Of a DNA stretch of 55,930 bases, positions 16,560 through 24,561 are shown piece by piece. A program made the position numbers and the translations under genes. The DNA is from JAKSPM01 sp964450645 (lineage in GTDB: Bacteria > Bacillota > Clostridia > Oscillospirales > Oscillospiraceae). A model generated the notes under the pieces. That model had not been told where the DNA came from. It did no database searches and was given only the letters and a program-made list of their open reading frames with translations. The number at the start of each line of letters is the position of its first letter. The stretch's first letter is position 1. Location of the stretch: NCBI GenBank assembly GCA_964450645.1, contig CAYVEB010000010.1, positions 1 through 55,930 on the forward strand. The letters are read 5' to 3'.

Positions 16560-16641
16560 TGCTTCAGCCTCGTATTTTGATAAGCTGACACAAGCCACGG
16601 AAGGTCTATTCCGTAGAATTACAAGGAGGGAAACTATTATA
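16560..16641 (+). other. Spacer between rpsD and rpoA with a small hairpin
   Basis: ACGGAA (16598-16603) can pair with TTCCGT (16611-16616). ACAAGGAGGG then provides the rpoA ribosome-binding site. No separate promoter is evident. Confidence 0.3.
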
Positions 16642-17604
16642 ATGGTAGAAATTGAAAAGCCGCGCATTGAATGTATCGATTCTCCCGCCGATTCTTCCTA
16701 TGGCAAGTTTGTTGTCGAGCCGCTGGAACGTGGCTACGGCATCACGCTTGGCAATTCGCTCCGCCGTATTCTGCTCTCGTCGCTGCCTGGTACCGCCGCG
16801 ACCTCGGTGAAGATCGCCGGCGTCCAGCATGAGTTTTCAACAATTCCCGGTGTGAAAGAGGACGTGACGGAAATTGTCCTCAACGTCAAACGGATTATTG
16901 CCCGGCTGCACAGCGCCGGCCCAAAGACGGTCTATATCGACGCCTCTGGCGAGGGCGTGGTCACCGCCGGCGACATTAAGGCCGATTCTGATGTGGAGAT
17001 TCTCAACCCGGAGCTGCCGATCTGCACGCTGGGGCCGGACGCCGTGTTCAACATGGAGATCACCATGGACCATGGCCGCGGATATGCGCCCGCGGACCGG
17101 AACAAGACGCCGGATATGCCCATTGGGACCATTGCTGTGGACTCCATCTACACGCCGGTCTACAAGGTCAACTACACGGTAGAAAATACCCGTGTGGGCA
17201 ACATGACCGACTACGACAAGCTGACGCTGGAGGTCTGGACGGATTCCACGATCACCGCCAAGGACGCGGTTTCGCTGGGCGCCAAGATCCTCACAGAGCA
17301 CCTTGTGCTGTTCACGGATCTGTCGGAGAGTGCGGCGACGCAGTCCATCGTGCGGGAAAAGAGCGAATCCCCGGAAAACAAGGCTTTGCAGCTGACGATT
17401 GAAGAACTTGATTTCTCTGTCCGCAGCTTTAATTGCCTCAAACGCGCCAACATCAACAACGTCCAGGATCTGATCTCCAGAACTCCCGAAGACATGATGA
17501 AGGTTCGGAACATGGGCAAGAAGTCTCTGGATGAGGTGCAGAATAAGCTGGCCATGATGGGCCTGTCCTTAGCCAGCGAGGATTCCGGCACCCACAACCT
17601 GTAA
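16642..17604 (+). CDS. rpoA: RNA polymerase alpha subunit
   Basis: Scaffold for RNA polymerase assembly, with a C-terminal DNA- and activator-binding domain. It has 320 residues. The N-terminal dimerisation domain shows FVVEPLERGYGITLGNSLRR and ILLSSLPGTAATSVKI. The alpha-CTD shows FSVRSFNCLKRANINNVQDL and GKKSLDEVQNKL. The domain arrangement is complete. Its level is tied to ribosomal protein synthesis by operon position. Confidence 0.98.
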   Translation: MVEIEKPRIECIDSPADSSYGKFVVEPLERGYGITLGNSLRRILLSSLPGTAATSVKIAGVQHEFSTIPGVKEDVTEIVLNVKRIIARLHSAGPKTVYIDASGEGVVTAGDIKADSDVEILNPELPICTLGPDAVFNMEITMDHGRGYAPADRNKTPDMPIGTIAVDSIYTPVYKVNYTVENTRVGNMTDYDKLTLEVWTDSTITAKDAVSLGAKILTEHLVLFTDLSESAATQSIVREKSESPENKALQLTIEELDFSVRSFNCLKRANINNVQDLISRTPEDMMKVRNMGKKSLDEVQNKLAMMGLSLASEDSGTHNL

Positions 17605-17637
17605 TGCAATCACCTTTCACAAAGGAGGTAAACAAAT

Positions 17638-17979
17638 ATGTTTGGTACCCGTAAGCTGGGCAGAACCAGCGACCAGCGCAGAGCGATGCTTCGCCAGCAG
17701 ACGACGGATTTGCTGGAAAAGGGGCGTCTGGAAACCACTTTCTGGCGGGCAAAGGAAGTCCAGCCTGTGGTGGAGAAGATGATCACGCTGGGCAAAAAGG
17801 GCGACCTGGCCGCTTATCGCCGCGCCTTGGCGTATATCACCAAGGAATCCGTGACGCACAAGCTGTTCAAGGAAGTTGCGCCGCAGTACGCGCAGCGCAA
17901 CGGCGGCTATACGAGAGTTACGCGCATCGGGCCGCGCCGCGGCGACGCCGCCGAAATGGCCGTGATCGAGCTGGTATAA
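17638..17979 (+). CDS. rplQ: 50S ribosomal protein L17
   Basis: Tunnel-exit protein of 113 residues and the last gene of the run. RKLGRTSDQRRAMLRQQTTD at the start and NGGYTRVTRIGPRRGDAAEM near the end are family hallmarks. AAAGGAGGTAAACAAAT precedes the ATG. Downstream there are no further genes on this strand for more than 4 kb, only the palindrome cluster. Confidence 0.98.
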   Translation: MFGTRKLGRTSDQRRAMLRQQTTDLLEKGRLETTFWRAKEVQPVVEKMITLGKKGDLAAYRRALAYITKESVTHKLFKEVAPQYAQRNGGYTRVTRIGPRRGDAAEMAVIELV

Positions 17980-18462
17980 ACCTAGCATCAAGCTCCATGC
18001 GCATGCGGGCGTGCCGCGAAAAAGAGGCAAAATGGATGCGCATGAAGTTTCGCGCATGTGGGGTGTCCGCCCCATGCGCGAAAATGATACGTCCTGCCGT
18101 CAAAGACGGCACATAGCCAGTTTGTTATGCGTTTGCGCAGCAAATTTGGCATAAATATCACGCGCACGTCCGCTCGCTGCCAAAGGCAGGCGAAAAGCGT
18201 GCGCGTGATGTTTTTGCACATTTGGGGCCTCTCACTTCTGACGCATAAGACTTTAATTTTGCCATGCGTTGCATGGCAAAAAGACTTGCGCAGGGATGAT
18301 GCGAACGGGTTGATCCCTGCGCATTTGCTGGCTGCAGGCGCTTGGCCATGCCGGCTTCCCTGGGCTTTTGGAGGGCTTGGCAAATCATTTTTAAAAAATT
18401 TTGCGGCGGTGCGAGGAAATCGTACCGCCGCAAAAAACGTTGCTTCAGGCGCCAACTGTAAA
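17980..18462. repeat. Non-coding region packed with perfect inverted repeats
   Basis: At least six separate stem-loops fill about 400 bases. They are: arms 18048-18063/18070-18083 (TTTCGCGCATG...); 18096-18101/18105-18110; 18125-18130/18149-18154 with an inner stem; 18157-18168/18198-18209 (ATCACGCGCACG, perfect 12 bp); 18257-18267/18271-18281 (TTTTGCCATGC, perfect 11 bp); 18287-18297/18313-18323 (TGCGCAGGGAT, perfect 11 bp); and 18399-18410/18424-18435. Only the last has a T tract. No convincing gene is present, and short reading frames here have no family resemblance. Confidence 0.7.
18399..18435 (-). terminator. Rho-independent terminator of hsp20
   Basis: TTTTGCGGCGGT (18399-18410) and ACCGCCGCAAAA (18424-18435) form a perfect 12-bp stem. 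Reading the minus strand, the stem is followed by TTTTTT, giving a standard terminator 28 bases after the hsp20 stop codon. It may also stop plus-strand transcripts leaving rplQ. Confidence 0.7.
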
Positions 18463-18927
18463 TTATTCGATATCCAGGTGCCGCGCTTCCGGCTCGGCGG
18501 TCTGCTTTTTTGGCATAATCAAACGCAAAACGCCGTTGTCATACTTGGCGTTGATCTTATCCGTGTCTACCATGGACACGTCAAATTCCCGGCTGTACTT
18601 GCCATAGGAGCGCTCCATGTGCACATACGGGTTTTTCTTGTCGCTATCCTCGTATTGGGCGTGACGTTCGGCCTGGATGGTCAGCGTGTCACCGGAGATG
18701 TCCAGTTGGATGTCCTTTTTGTCAAAACCGGGAAGGTCGGCTTCCAGAAGATAGCTGTTGCCCTGATCCCAGATGTCGGTTTTAAATTCCGCGAGGTCCG
18801 CGCTGCGGAAATAGCTTTCGAACGGCGCGCCAAAAAAGCGGCGCTCCAGCTCTTCCATTTCGCGGAAGGGATTGTAGGACAGGGCGCTGCCGTGCGCGCC
18901 CTTGCGGTATGGTCTTAGTTCATACAT
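18463..18927 (-). CDS. hsp20: Hsp20/alpha-crystallin small heat-shock protein
   Basis: ATP-independent chaperone that holds unfolding proteins. From the ATG at 18927 it has 154 residues. An N-terminal arm with NPFREMEELERRFFG precedes an alpha-crystallin domain (about residues 45-140) containing YLLEADLPGFDKKDIQLDIS, ERSYGKYSREFDV and the closing GVLRLIMPKK. I start at 18927 because GGAGGAATGCATC stands immediately before it; the in-frame ATG at 18942 overlaps that site. It has its own promoter and terminator, so it is monocistronic. No CIRCE element is visible upstream. Confidence 0.93.
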   Translation of the reverse strand: MYELRPYRKGAHGSALSYNPFREMEELERRFFGAPFESYFRSADLAEFKTDIWDQGNSYLLEADLPGFDKKDIQLDISGDTLTIQAERHAQYEDSDKKNPYVHMERSYGKYSREFDVSMVDTDKINAKYDNGVLRLIMPKKQTAEPEARHLDIE

Positions 18928-18983
18928 GATGCATTCCTCCAATTCATGAGATACCGTTAGTATGCCTTTCCGGGCAAAGTTTA

Positions 18984-19013
18984 TTTATACTCTGAGCTTG
19001 GAGCATCGTGCAA
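18984..19013 (-). promoter_or_regulatory. Promoter of hsp20
   Basis: On the minus strand TTGCAC (19013-19008), an 18-base spacer and TATAAA (18989-18984) lie about 55 bases before the hsp20 ATG. Confidence 0.5.
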
Positions 19014-19058
19014 GCGCGCAATATCAGGAAGCCTGCGGCGTTTTGAAAAATTTTCCAG

Positions 19059-20219
19059 TTATACGTTTGCCAGCAGCCGCTCGGTGCAGTCGACGCGCTC
19101 CCAGGGCAAATCCAAATCGGGGCGGCCAAAATGGCCGTAGGCCGCAGTCTGCTGATAAATGGGACGGCGCAGATCCAGCGCGCGGATGATCGCCTCCGGG
19201 CGCAGATCAAAGCAGCGCTTGACCATCTCCGCCAGACGCAGATCCGACACCTTCCCGGTTCCGTAGGTTTCAACCAAAATGCTGACCGGCTGTGACACGC
19301 CGATGGCGTAGGCCAGTTCGATCTGGCATTTTTTGGCAAGCCCTGCCGCCACGAGGTTTTTGGCGATATACCGCGCCATATACGCGGCCGAGCGGTCGAC
19401 CTTCGTGGGATCCTTGCCGGAGAAGGAGCCACCGCCGTGGCTGGCGTAGCCGCCGTAGGTGTCGACAATAATTTTGCGGCCGGTCAGACCCGAATCGCCC
19501 GCGGGGCCGCCGATGACAAACCGGCCGGTGGGGTTGACATAAAATTTGGTATCGGCGTCCAACAGTCGGGAGGGCAAATTGGGCTTGATAATCTCCTCAA
19601 TGACGGCCTCGCGCAGCTGCTGGATGGAAATTTCCGGCGCGTGCTGAGTGGAGACGACCACTGTGTCGATCCGCTCCACCTGGCCGTCAGCGCCGTACTG
19701 CACGGAGACCTGGCTCTTGCCGTCGGGCCGCAGCCATTTAAACCTGCCTGATTTCCGGGCGCTGGCCAGGGCCTTTGTCAAATTGTGGGCATAGGAAATG
19801 GGCGCCGGCATCCATTCCTTCGTCTCGTCGCAGGCGAAGCCAAACATCATGCCCTGGTCTCCAGCGCCGGTCGTCGCGGCGTCGTCATAGGAACTGTTCA
19901 CGCCCATGGCGATGTCGCTGGACTGCTCGTCGATGGCCGTCAAGACGGCGCAGGTGTTGCCGTCGAAGCCGGTATCCGCGTCATTGTAGCCGATTTTGCG
20001 GATTGTCTCGCGGGCGACCTTGGCGATGTCTACATAGCAGTCGGTTGAAATTTCCCCCATGACCAGCACCATCCCCGTGGTGGCTGCACATTCGCAGGCC
20101 ACGCGGGCTTTGGGATCGCTGGCCAGGATGGCGTCCAGTACGCCGTCGGAAATCTGGTCGCAGACTTTGTCGGGATGCCCCTCCGTTACGGATTCCGAAG
20201 TAAAAATATGTTGCTGCAT
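19059..20219 (-). CDS. metK: S-adenosylmethionine synthetase
   Basis: Makes S-adenosylmethionine from methionine and ATP. The 386 residues are typical. SVTEGHPDKVCDQISDGVLD (N-terminal ATP/Met site), GAGDQGMMFG and GGGSFSGKDPTKVDRSAAY are the family signatures. Translation starts at the ATG at 20219 behind AAAGGAATGCAAGTGT. The gene stands behind a complete SAM-I riboswitch, so its own product switches it off. It converges on no neighbour, and hsp20 follows on the same strand with its own promoter. Confidence 0.98.
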   Translation of the reverse strand: MQQHIFTSESVTEGHPDKVCDQISDGVLDAILASDPKARVACECAATTGMVLVMGEISTDCYVDIAKVARETIRKIGYNDADTGFDGNTCAVLTAIDEQSSDIAMGVNSSYDDAATTGAGDQGMMFGFACDETKEWMPAPISYAHNLTKALASARKSGRFKWLRPDGKSQVSVQYGADGQVERIDTVVVSTQHAPEISIQQLREAVIEEIIKPNLPSRLLDADTKFYVNPTGRFVIGGPAGDSGLTGRKIIVDTYGGYASHGGGSFSGKDPTKVDRSAAYMARYIAKNLVAAGLAKKCQIELAYAIGVSQPVSILVETYGTGKVSDLRLAEMVKRCFDLRPEAIIRALDLRRPIYQQTAAYGHFGRPDLDLPWERVDCTERLLANV

Positions 20220-20327
20220 ACACTTGCATTCCTTTCTTTTGTGTATAAAACTTCCTGCGCATGCGGGTCACCTTGCCCCGCGCTCAAAATTGAACGGCAA
20301 ATGGCTGTTTTTCAAACCTTTGCATAA

Positions 20328-20353
20328 CAAAAGCGCCCTGTGGGACAGGGCGC
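20328..20353 (-). terminator. Riboswitch expression-platform terminator of metK
   Basis: GCGCCCTGT (20333-20341) and ACAGGGCGC (20345-20353) form a 9-bp stem. On the minus strand it is followed by TTTTGTT. It lies 13 bases beyond the SAM aptamer and about 110 bases before the metK start, as expected for transcription attenuation. Confidence 0.85.
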
Positions 20354-20365
20354 AAAAAATCTGTC

Positions 20366-20453
20366 CTCATCTTTCGATACCGCCGGAATTGGCACCTTGC
20401 AAATGCAGGTTGCCGGGCTTCATTGGGCCGATCCCTCCGCCACTCTGGATAAG
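20366..20453 (-). promoter_or_regulatory. SAM-I (S-box) riboswitch aptamer controlling metK
   Basis: On the minus strand the conserved S-box elements occur in order: CTTATCCAGAGTGGCGGAGG, GATCGGCCCAATGAAGCCC, GGCAACC, AAGGTGCCAATTCC, GAAAGATGAG. These are the P1 stem, the kink-turn region and the SAM-binding core of this class. With the terminator downstream it should stop transcription when SAM is abundant. Confidence 0.96.
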
Positions 20454-20473
20454 GCATGTTCAATTGTGAGATA

Positions 20474-20502
20474 AGTATACACACCTTGCTGAAATTTGTC
20501 AA
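20474..20502 (-). promoter_or_regulatory. Promoter of the metK riboswitch transcript
   Basis: Minus-strand TTGACA (20502-20497), a 17-base spacer and TATACT (20479-20474) match the sigma-A consensus at 11 of 12 positions. They are spaced correctly for a start point a few bases before the aptamer. Confidence 0.85.
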
Positions 20503-20533
20503 GGGGTTTCGAAAAGAAAGCCGAGCCTGATTT

Positions 20534-21169
20534 TTATTCGCCAGTGAAGGTCTTGCAGTAGGGGGCCAGGGTACATTCGCCGCAGCGCGGCGCGCGGGCA
20601 GAGCAGACGGCTCTGCCGTGCAGTACGATGCGGTGGCAAAACGCGCCGGACTCCTCCGGCGGCAGCACCTGGCGCAGCTGCTGCTCCACTTTTACCGGAT
20701 CCTTGGTGCCGGAGACGAGTCCCAGTTTATTCGTGATGCGGATACAGTGGGTGTCGCAGACATAGGCCTCTTTCCCATAAATATCGCCCAGCAGCAGATT
20801 CGCGGTTTTCCGGCCTACCCCCGGCAGCTTGAGCAGTTCCTCCATCGTATCCGGCACGCGCCCACCATAGACATCCCGCAGCATTTGGCAGGCGAGCACA
20901 ATATCCCTGGCCTTGTGCTTATAAAATCCGCACGAGCGCACGTACTCCTCCACCTCGGCCACGTCCGCTCCGGCAAACGCGTCCAGGGTGGGGAAGCGGG
21001 CGAACAGCGCCGGCGTGACCTGGTTGACCCGTGCGTCCGTGCATTGCGCGGACAATCGCACAGCAATCATCAGCTGATAATCCTTTTCATAGTGGAGCGC
21101 GCAGAGCGACTCTGGATAGGCCGCTTTCAGCGCGGCAAGAATACCGTCTACGCGCTGCTTCATTTCCAT
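20534..21169 (-). CDS. nth: Endonuclease III (DNA glycosylase/AP lyase)
   Basis: Base-excision repair of oxidised pyrimidines. It has 211 residues from the ATG at 21169, chosen for AGGAGGAGAAAGATT directly upstream; an upstream in-frame start at 21205 would contain this SD. The helix-hairpin-helix LPGVGRKTANLLLG includes the catalytic K121, and D139 lies in VCDTHCIRITNKLG. The 4Fe-4S motif is C189-x6-C196-x2-C199-x5-C205. Confidence 0.96.
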   Translation of the reverse strand: MEMKQRVDGILAALKAAYPESLCALHYEKDYQLMIAVRLSAQCTDARVNQVTPALFARFPTLDAFAGADVAEVEEYVRSCGFYKHKARDIVLACQMLRDVYGGRVPDTMEELLKLPGVGRKTANLLLGDIYGKEAYVCDTHCIRITNKLGLVSGTKDPVKVEQQLRQVLPPEESGAFCHRIVLHGRAVCSARAPRCGECTLAPYCKTFTGE

Positions 21170-21275
21170 AATCTTTCTCCTCCTTGTGTGCACACCCCCG
21201 GCCACGCGTCCGGCGGGGGCGGACGCCTTTCGGCACGATTCGACGCCGCCGGTAAAAAAAGAAAACGGCGCGCCG

Positions 21276-21755
21276 TTATTTTTTCCAACGGGGCGGCTGG
21301 GCGGCCCGTGTTTTGCGCAGCTGCAGAAAAAAATCCCGCAAAACCTGGGAACATTCCGTCTCCAACACGCCGGATACCACCTCTGGCCGATGGGAAAACG
21401 GCATATTCAGCAGCGACACCACCGAAGATGCCGCGCCGTTTTTCGCGTCCTTCGTTCCGTAGACGACCCGGGGCAATTGGGCGTTGAGGATGGCCCCGGC
21501 GCACATGGGGCACGGCTCCAGCGTCACATACAAGCAGCATTGCCACAGTCGCCAGCCGCCCAGCGCCTTGCACGCCTGATCAATGGCCACAAGCTCGGCG
21601 TGATACAGCGCGTTTTTGCCCCTCTCCCGGCGGTTTCTGCCCTGGCCGACCAACCGGTCGCCCAGTGTCACCACCGCGCCGACGGGGACTTCGCCCTCCG
21701 CGGCCGATTGCCTGGCCAAGTCTAGCGCCTGCAGCATCCATTGCGCGTCGTTCAC
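21276..21755 (-). CDS. tadA: tRNA-specific adenosine deaminase
   Basis: Converts A34 to inosine in tRNA-Arg(ACG). The zinc and proton-transfer residues are H52 and E54 (YHAELVAI) and C82 and C85 (EPCPMCAGA). I place the start at GTG 21755, giving 159 residues, because GAGGTG precedes it and because an in-frame TTG at 21782 would overlap the -10 box of the promoter below. The last 20 residues are basic and Pro-rich. Confidence 0.92.
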   Translation of the reverse strand: MNDAQWMLQALDLARQSAAEGEVPVGAVVTLGDRLVGQGRNRRERGKNALYHAELVAIDQACKALGGWRLWQCCLYVTLEPCPMCAGAILNAQLPRVVYGTKDAKNGAASSVVSLLNMPFSHRPEVVSGVLETECSQVLRDFFLQLRKTRAAQPPRWKK

Positions 21756-21773
21756 GTACGTCACCTCATAGAT

Positions 21774-21802
21774 ATCATACAAAACTTTAGGCGAAAGGTC
21801 AA
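21774..21802 (-). promoter_or_regulatory. Promoter of tadA, inside the 3' end of the XRE gene
   Basis: Minus-strand TTGACC (21802-21797), 17 bases, TATGAT (21779-21774). The -35 box overlaps the stop codon of the upstream regulator gene, and the -10 box overlaps a rejected tadA start. Confidence 0.6.
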
Positions 21803-22152
21803 GGCGTACAGAGCAAAGTTGTAAAGAGGAAAGCCAATTCTTTAGAACCCATGGGGGTCACAGAGCCGTCCGCGTGGCGGAACTGCACGGTGCCGTCCAG
21901 GCGGTTCACCGCCGACAGAAACAGCGTCTGCAGAGTGTCCCGGTCGCAGGGGACAGAGGGGACGCCCGTCAGTAAAAAGTCCGTCGAGACGCCGAATAGC
22001 CCGGCCAACGCTACCAAGCACTCCATACTTGGCTCCCGCCGGCCCTGTTCATACATACCCACCGTGCTCGGGCTGACATTCAGCCGCTTTGCCAGTGTCA
22101 CTTGCGAAATCCCGGCCTGCCGCCGCAGAGCCGCGATCCTAGCACCAATCAT
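21799..22152 (-). CDS. XRE-family HTH transcriptional regulator
   Basis: A 117-residue protein with an N-terminal XRE helix-turn-helix (about residues 5-60): RIAALRRQAGISQVTLAKRL, then VSPSTVGMYEQGRREPSMEC, then FGVSTDFLLTG. The C-terminal half has no recognisable domain. AAAGGAG lies 11 bases before the ATG, with an overlapping two-codon ORF (ATG GGA TGA) between. It is divergent from the small operon at 22369-23019, whose promoter carries a palindrome and direct repeats. Control of that operon is a reasonable inference. Confidence 0.85.
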   Translation of the reverse strand: MIGARIAALRRQAGISQVTLAKRLNVSPSTVGMYEQGRREPSMECLVALAGLFGVSTDFLLTGVPSVPCDRDTLQTLFLSAVNRLDGTVQFRHADGSVTPMGSKELAFLFTTLLCTP

Positions 22153-22233
22153 CCCATGCCAACTCCTTTGCTCCTACTGTAGCAAACTTCCTGGCGAAAA
22201 AGAAATCGAATTCCGCCGAATCGAAAAAAACGC

Positions 22234-22273
22234 TTGACATCCCACGTTTCGTGTAGTACACTAAATGTGTAGT
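22234..22273 (+). promoter_or_regulatory. Promoter with overlapping operator-like repeats
   Basis: TTGACA (22234-22239), 17 bases, TACACT (22257-22262). GTGTA-G-TACAC (22251-22261) is a palindrome across the -10. The direct repeat GTGTAGT occurs at 22251-22257 and 22267-22273, flanking it. The divergent XRE gene is the obvious candidate regulator. Confidence 0.6.
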
Positions 22274-22368
22274 TGGTAAATTTTGCCAATTAAAAAAGAG
22301 CAATCCGATTTAGATGAGGGAGAAATGGCGTATTGGATGTAAGCTGAATCGAATACGGAGGGATTGCA

Positions 22369-22542
22369 ATGTGTATCGAGAAATGGTTCCCGCTGCTGCG
22401 CGACCGGCAGGACGTCCCTGTCCGGCGACGATGTATACGCTGCGGCGGGGAGGTGTACGAGGACGGCGGCGTGTTTAGCCGGCAGTTGTCGCAGCTGTGC
22501 TGGTTTTGCGCAGAGGATGTGTATGCCCGATCGCGTTTATGA
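22369..22542 (+). CDS. Small zinc-ribbon-like protein (57 aa)
   Basis: Not a family I can name. It starts MCIEKWFPLLRDRQDVPV and contains CIRCGGEVYEDGG and LCWFCAED, giving two CxxC pairs that could bind one zinc (C22, C25, C44, C47). GGAGGGATTGCA precedes the ATG. Its stop overlaps the start of the next gene (ATGA), so it is the first gene of a three-gene operon. Function is unknown; a role with the sigma-like HTH two genes on is only a guess. Confidence 0.65.
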   Translation: MCIEKWFPLLRDRQDVPVRRRCIRCGGEVYEDGGVFSRQLSQLCWFCAEDVYARSRL

Positions 22543-22769
22543 GCTTGGCGGAACTGTCCTCGGATTATTTCCAGTCGGCAATGCTCTTGCGCGGCCGTCT
22601 GCGGGAGCTGCGGTGTCAGTTGGAGGACGCGGCGCCGGAGGAGCGTGCGGCGCTGCGTCACCGCATCTATGTTCTGACAGATATGCAGCATCAAATGTAC
22701 GAATTGGAACGTTTGACGGCACACTATTACGAGAGGGGGTTTTACCGTGACCCAAAATACACGCTGTGA
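22539..22769 (+). CDS. Small helical hypothetical protein (76 aa)
   Basis: Predominantly alpha-helical, reading MSLAELSSDYFQSAMLLRGR, LRELRCQLEDAAPEERAALR and HRIYVLTDMQHQMYELERLT. The heptad-like Leu/Arg/Glu pattern suggests a two-helix coiled coil. Similar small proteins occur beside sigma-like regulators in clostridial mobile regions, but I cannot assign a name. It overlaps the preceding gene by 4 bases and the next by 23. Confidence 0.65.
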   Translation: MSLAELSSDYFQSAMLLRGRLRELRCQLEDAAPEERAALRHRIYVLTDMQHQMYELERLTAHYYERGFYRDPKYTL

Positions 22770-23019
22770 TACGAATCTGACGGCCGCGGCGCTGCAGCGG
22801 CGCGACGCGGTGGCGCTGCGGATTTTGCACAATGAGCTAACGCCGCGTCAGCGTCAGGTGATGACCGACTATTATATGGGCGATCAAAACGCGGCGGCAC
22901 TGGCGCGCCGGTATGGCGTCGCACCGTCCACGGTCTGGCGTACGCTGCGCCGGGCGGAGGCAAGATTTTACCGGTTTTTGCAGTACCATGACGACGTGCA
23001 GTCCACCCGGCAAGGGTAG
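22747..23019 (+). CDS. Sigma-70 region 4-like HTH protein
   Basis: A 90-residue protein with a region-4-type HTH: LTPRQRQVMTDYYMGDQNAA, then LARRYGVAPSTVWRTLRRAE. It lacks region 2, so it cannot act as a full sigma factor. It may be a transcription regulator of the phage ArpU/sigma-like kind. GTG start behind GAGAGGGGG, inside the previous gene's end. A strong terminator follows. Target promoters are unknown. Confidence 0.75.
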   Translation: MTQNTRCDTNLTAAALQRRDAVALRILHNELTPRQRQVMTDYYMGDQNAAALARRYGVAPSTVWRTLRRAEARFYRFLQYHDDVQSTRQG

Positions 23020-23055
23020 AAACGAAGCGCCGGACACAGAAGGAAAGGAGAAAAA

Positions 23056-23088
23056 GGGCGGCAGCAATTTTTGCTGCCGCCCTTTTTT
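23056..23088 (+). terminator. Strong Rho-independent terminator
   Basis: GGGCGGCAGC (23056-23065) and GCTGCCGCCC (23073-23082) form a perfect 10-bp stem followed by TTTTTT. It ends the small sigma-like operon. Confidence 0.92.
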
Positions 23089-23190
23089 ACGAATAATTCC
23101 AAATGGATGGGATGAAAAATGTCAAATTTTATGAGATATGTATAAAATATTTGTGAAATATTACATGTACCGGATTTTGAAAACATGTAT

Positions 23191-23251
23191 TATAATTTAA
23201 AGTGCAAATAGAAGCAGTTCAATGTGGAGATGCTCTGCGAGGGGCATTTTT
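23191..23251 (+). promoter_or_regulatory. Promoter -10 and possible attenuator before the first SLH protein gene
   Basis: TATAAT (23191-23196) follows two ACATGT palindromes (near 23163 and 23183) that form an imperfect dyad. The -35 is not clear. In the leader, ATGCTC (23230-23235) pairs with GGGCAT (23242-23247) and is followed by TTTTT, a short terminator-like hairpin 50 bases before the start codon. Confidence 0.35.
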
Positions 23252-23300
23252 GCGCGGTCTGATTTGAATTGTGGGTTTAAATAAAAAAAGGAGTGAAGCT

Positions 23301-24561
23301 ATGAAGTCATTGACAAAGCGGTTTTTGGCGCTGATGCTTGCCGCGGGGCTTGTTGTCGGAATGTTTCCGACGGTGGCTGCTGCGGCGGATGCGACGCAGA
23401 TCCAGAGTCTCAGTGAAATTACGGATATGGCCGGCAGCTATGTCCTGACGGGCAATACAACCGCAACAGAGCCCGTCGGCAGCGAGAGCGAGCCGTTCAC
23501 CGGCACGTTTGACGGCGGCGGGCACACCGTGACGCTAGAGCTAGCGGGCGAAGCCTACATGGGCATGTTCGCCTATCTGGGTACCGGCGCAACGGTGAGC
23601 AATCTAAAGATTGACCATTCCACTGTCACTGGCACGGGGGACTACACTGGCCTGGTCGCCGGATACAACAAGGGCGTCATTTCCAACGTAGTCGTCACCA
23701 ACAGCACGGTCAACGGATTTGAATACGCAGGCGGGATTGCCGGTTATTCAAGCGGCACCATTACAAAGTGCGCTATGGAGAGCGGCAAGGTGGCAAAGGC
23801 CAACGGTAACTCCGTTGACGAAGGCTTCGGCGGCATCGTCGGATGGAACGACGGCGGAACGGTCAGCCAATGCTCCAACGGCGCGACGGTTTCGGATTCC
23901 GCGGGGCAGTCTGCGTCTGGTTACGGCTATTTTGGCGGCATCGTCGGCGAGAACGCGGGCAGCAATTATAGCAAGGCTACTGTGGAGGACTGCTATAATA
24001 CGGGCGATATTGTCAACGAGAGCGGCTTCAAAGGCTACTACTGCGGCGGCATTGTCGGCAAAATGGACTCTTCCTCATATGCAAGCGTCACGAATTGCCA
24101 TAACTACGGCACGATATCCATTGATTCCACCAGCAGATATGCAGTCGCGGAATATGCCTCCAACTGCTACTTCCTAACCGGCTGTGTGCCTGGCTCCAGC
24201 TCAAACATTGGCCAGGGCAAGAGCGCGAGCGAGGCGGAGTTTGCTTCGCTGGCGGAAAAGCTCGGCACGAATTGGATCGATGGCAAAGCCGGGTACCCGG
24301 TGCTGACATGGCAAGATTGGAAATATTCCGCCACGGCCGTGGAATATACCATTGACCATTATACGGAAGATTTGGCGGGCGGCGGATATACGCTCTACAC
24401 GTCCGAGAAAAGGCGCGGCGAGCCGGAAGAAACCGTTACCGCCGAGCCGATTGAGATCGAAGGCTTTACCTTTGACGAAGATAACGAAAAAAACGAACGT
24501 ACGGGCAATCCTTCGGCGGATCTGGTTTTGAAGCTTACCGGTTCCGCGTCCGGAATCGTCC
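23301..24561 (+). CDS. N-terminal part of a giant SLH-anchored surface protein (GLUG repeats), cut by an assembly gap
   Basis: Secreted. The signal peptide MKSLTKRFLALMLAAGLVVG continues to a cleavage site near AAAADA. Then come GLUG-type repeats of a right-handed beta-helix: GDYTGLVAGYNKG, EYAGGIAGYSSGTI, GFGGIVGWNDGGTV, YFGGIVGENAG and YYCGGIVGKMDS. These are typical of adhesins and bacteriocin-like surface proteins. About 420 residues are present before the N run. AAAAAAGGAGTGAAGCT precedes the ATG at 23301; the upstream in-frame GTG at 23271 has no SD. The reading frame is open into the gap and very probably continues at 24572. Confidence 0.85.

Noticed and set aside
17988..18455. Overlapping short frames on both strands in the palindrome region
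   Set aside because: They read through the hairpin arms, lack SD sequences and resemble nothing. The perfect inverted repeats explain the sequence better than coding.
21756..21782. Upstream TTG start for tadA
   Set aside because: It overlaps the -10 box of the gene's own promoter, so the transcript would begin inside or after it. The GTG at 21755 has a proper SD.
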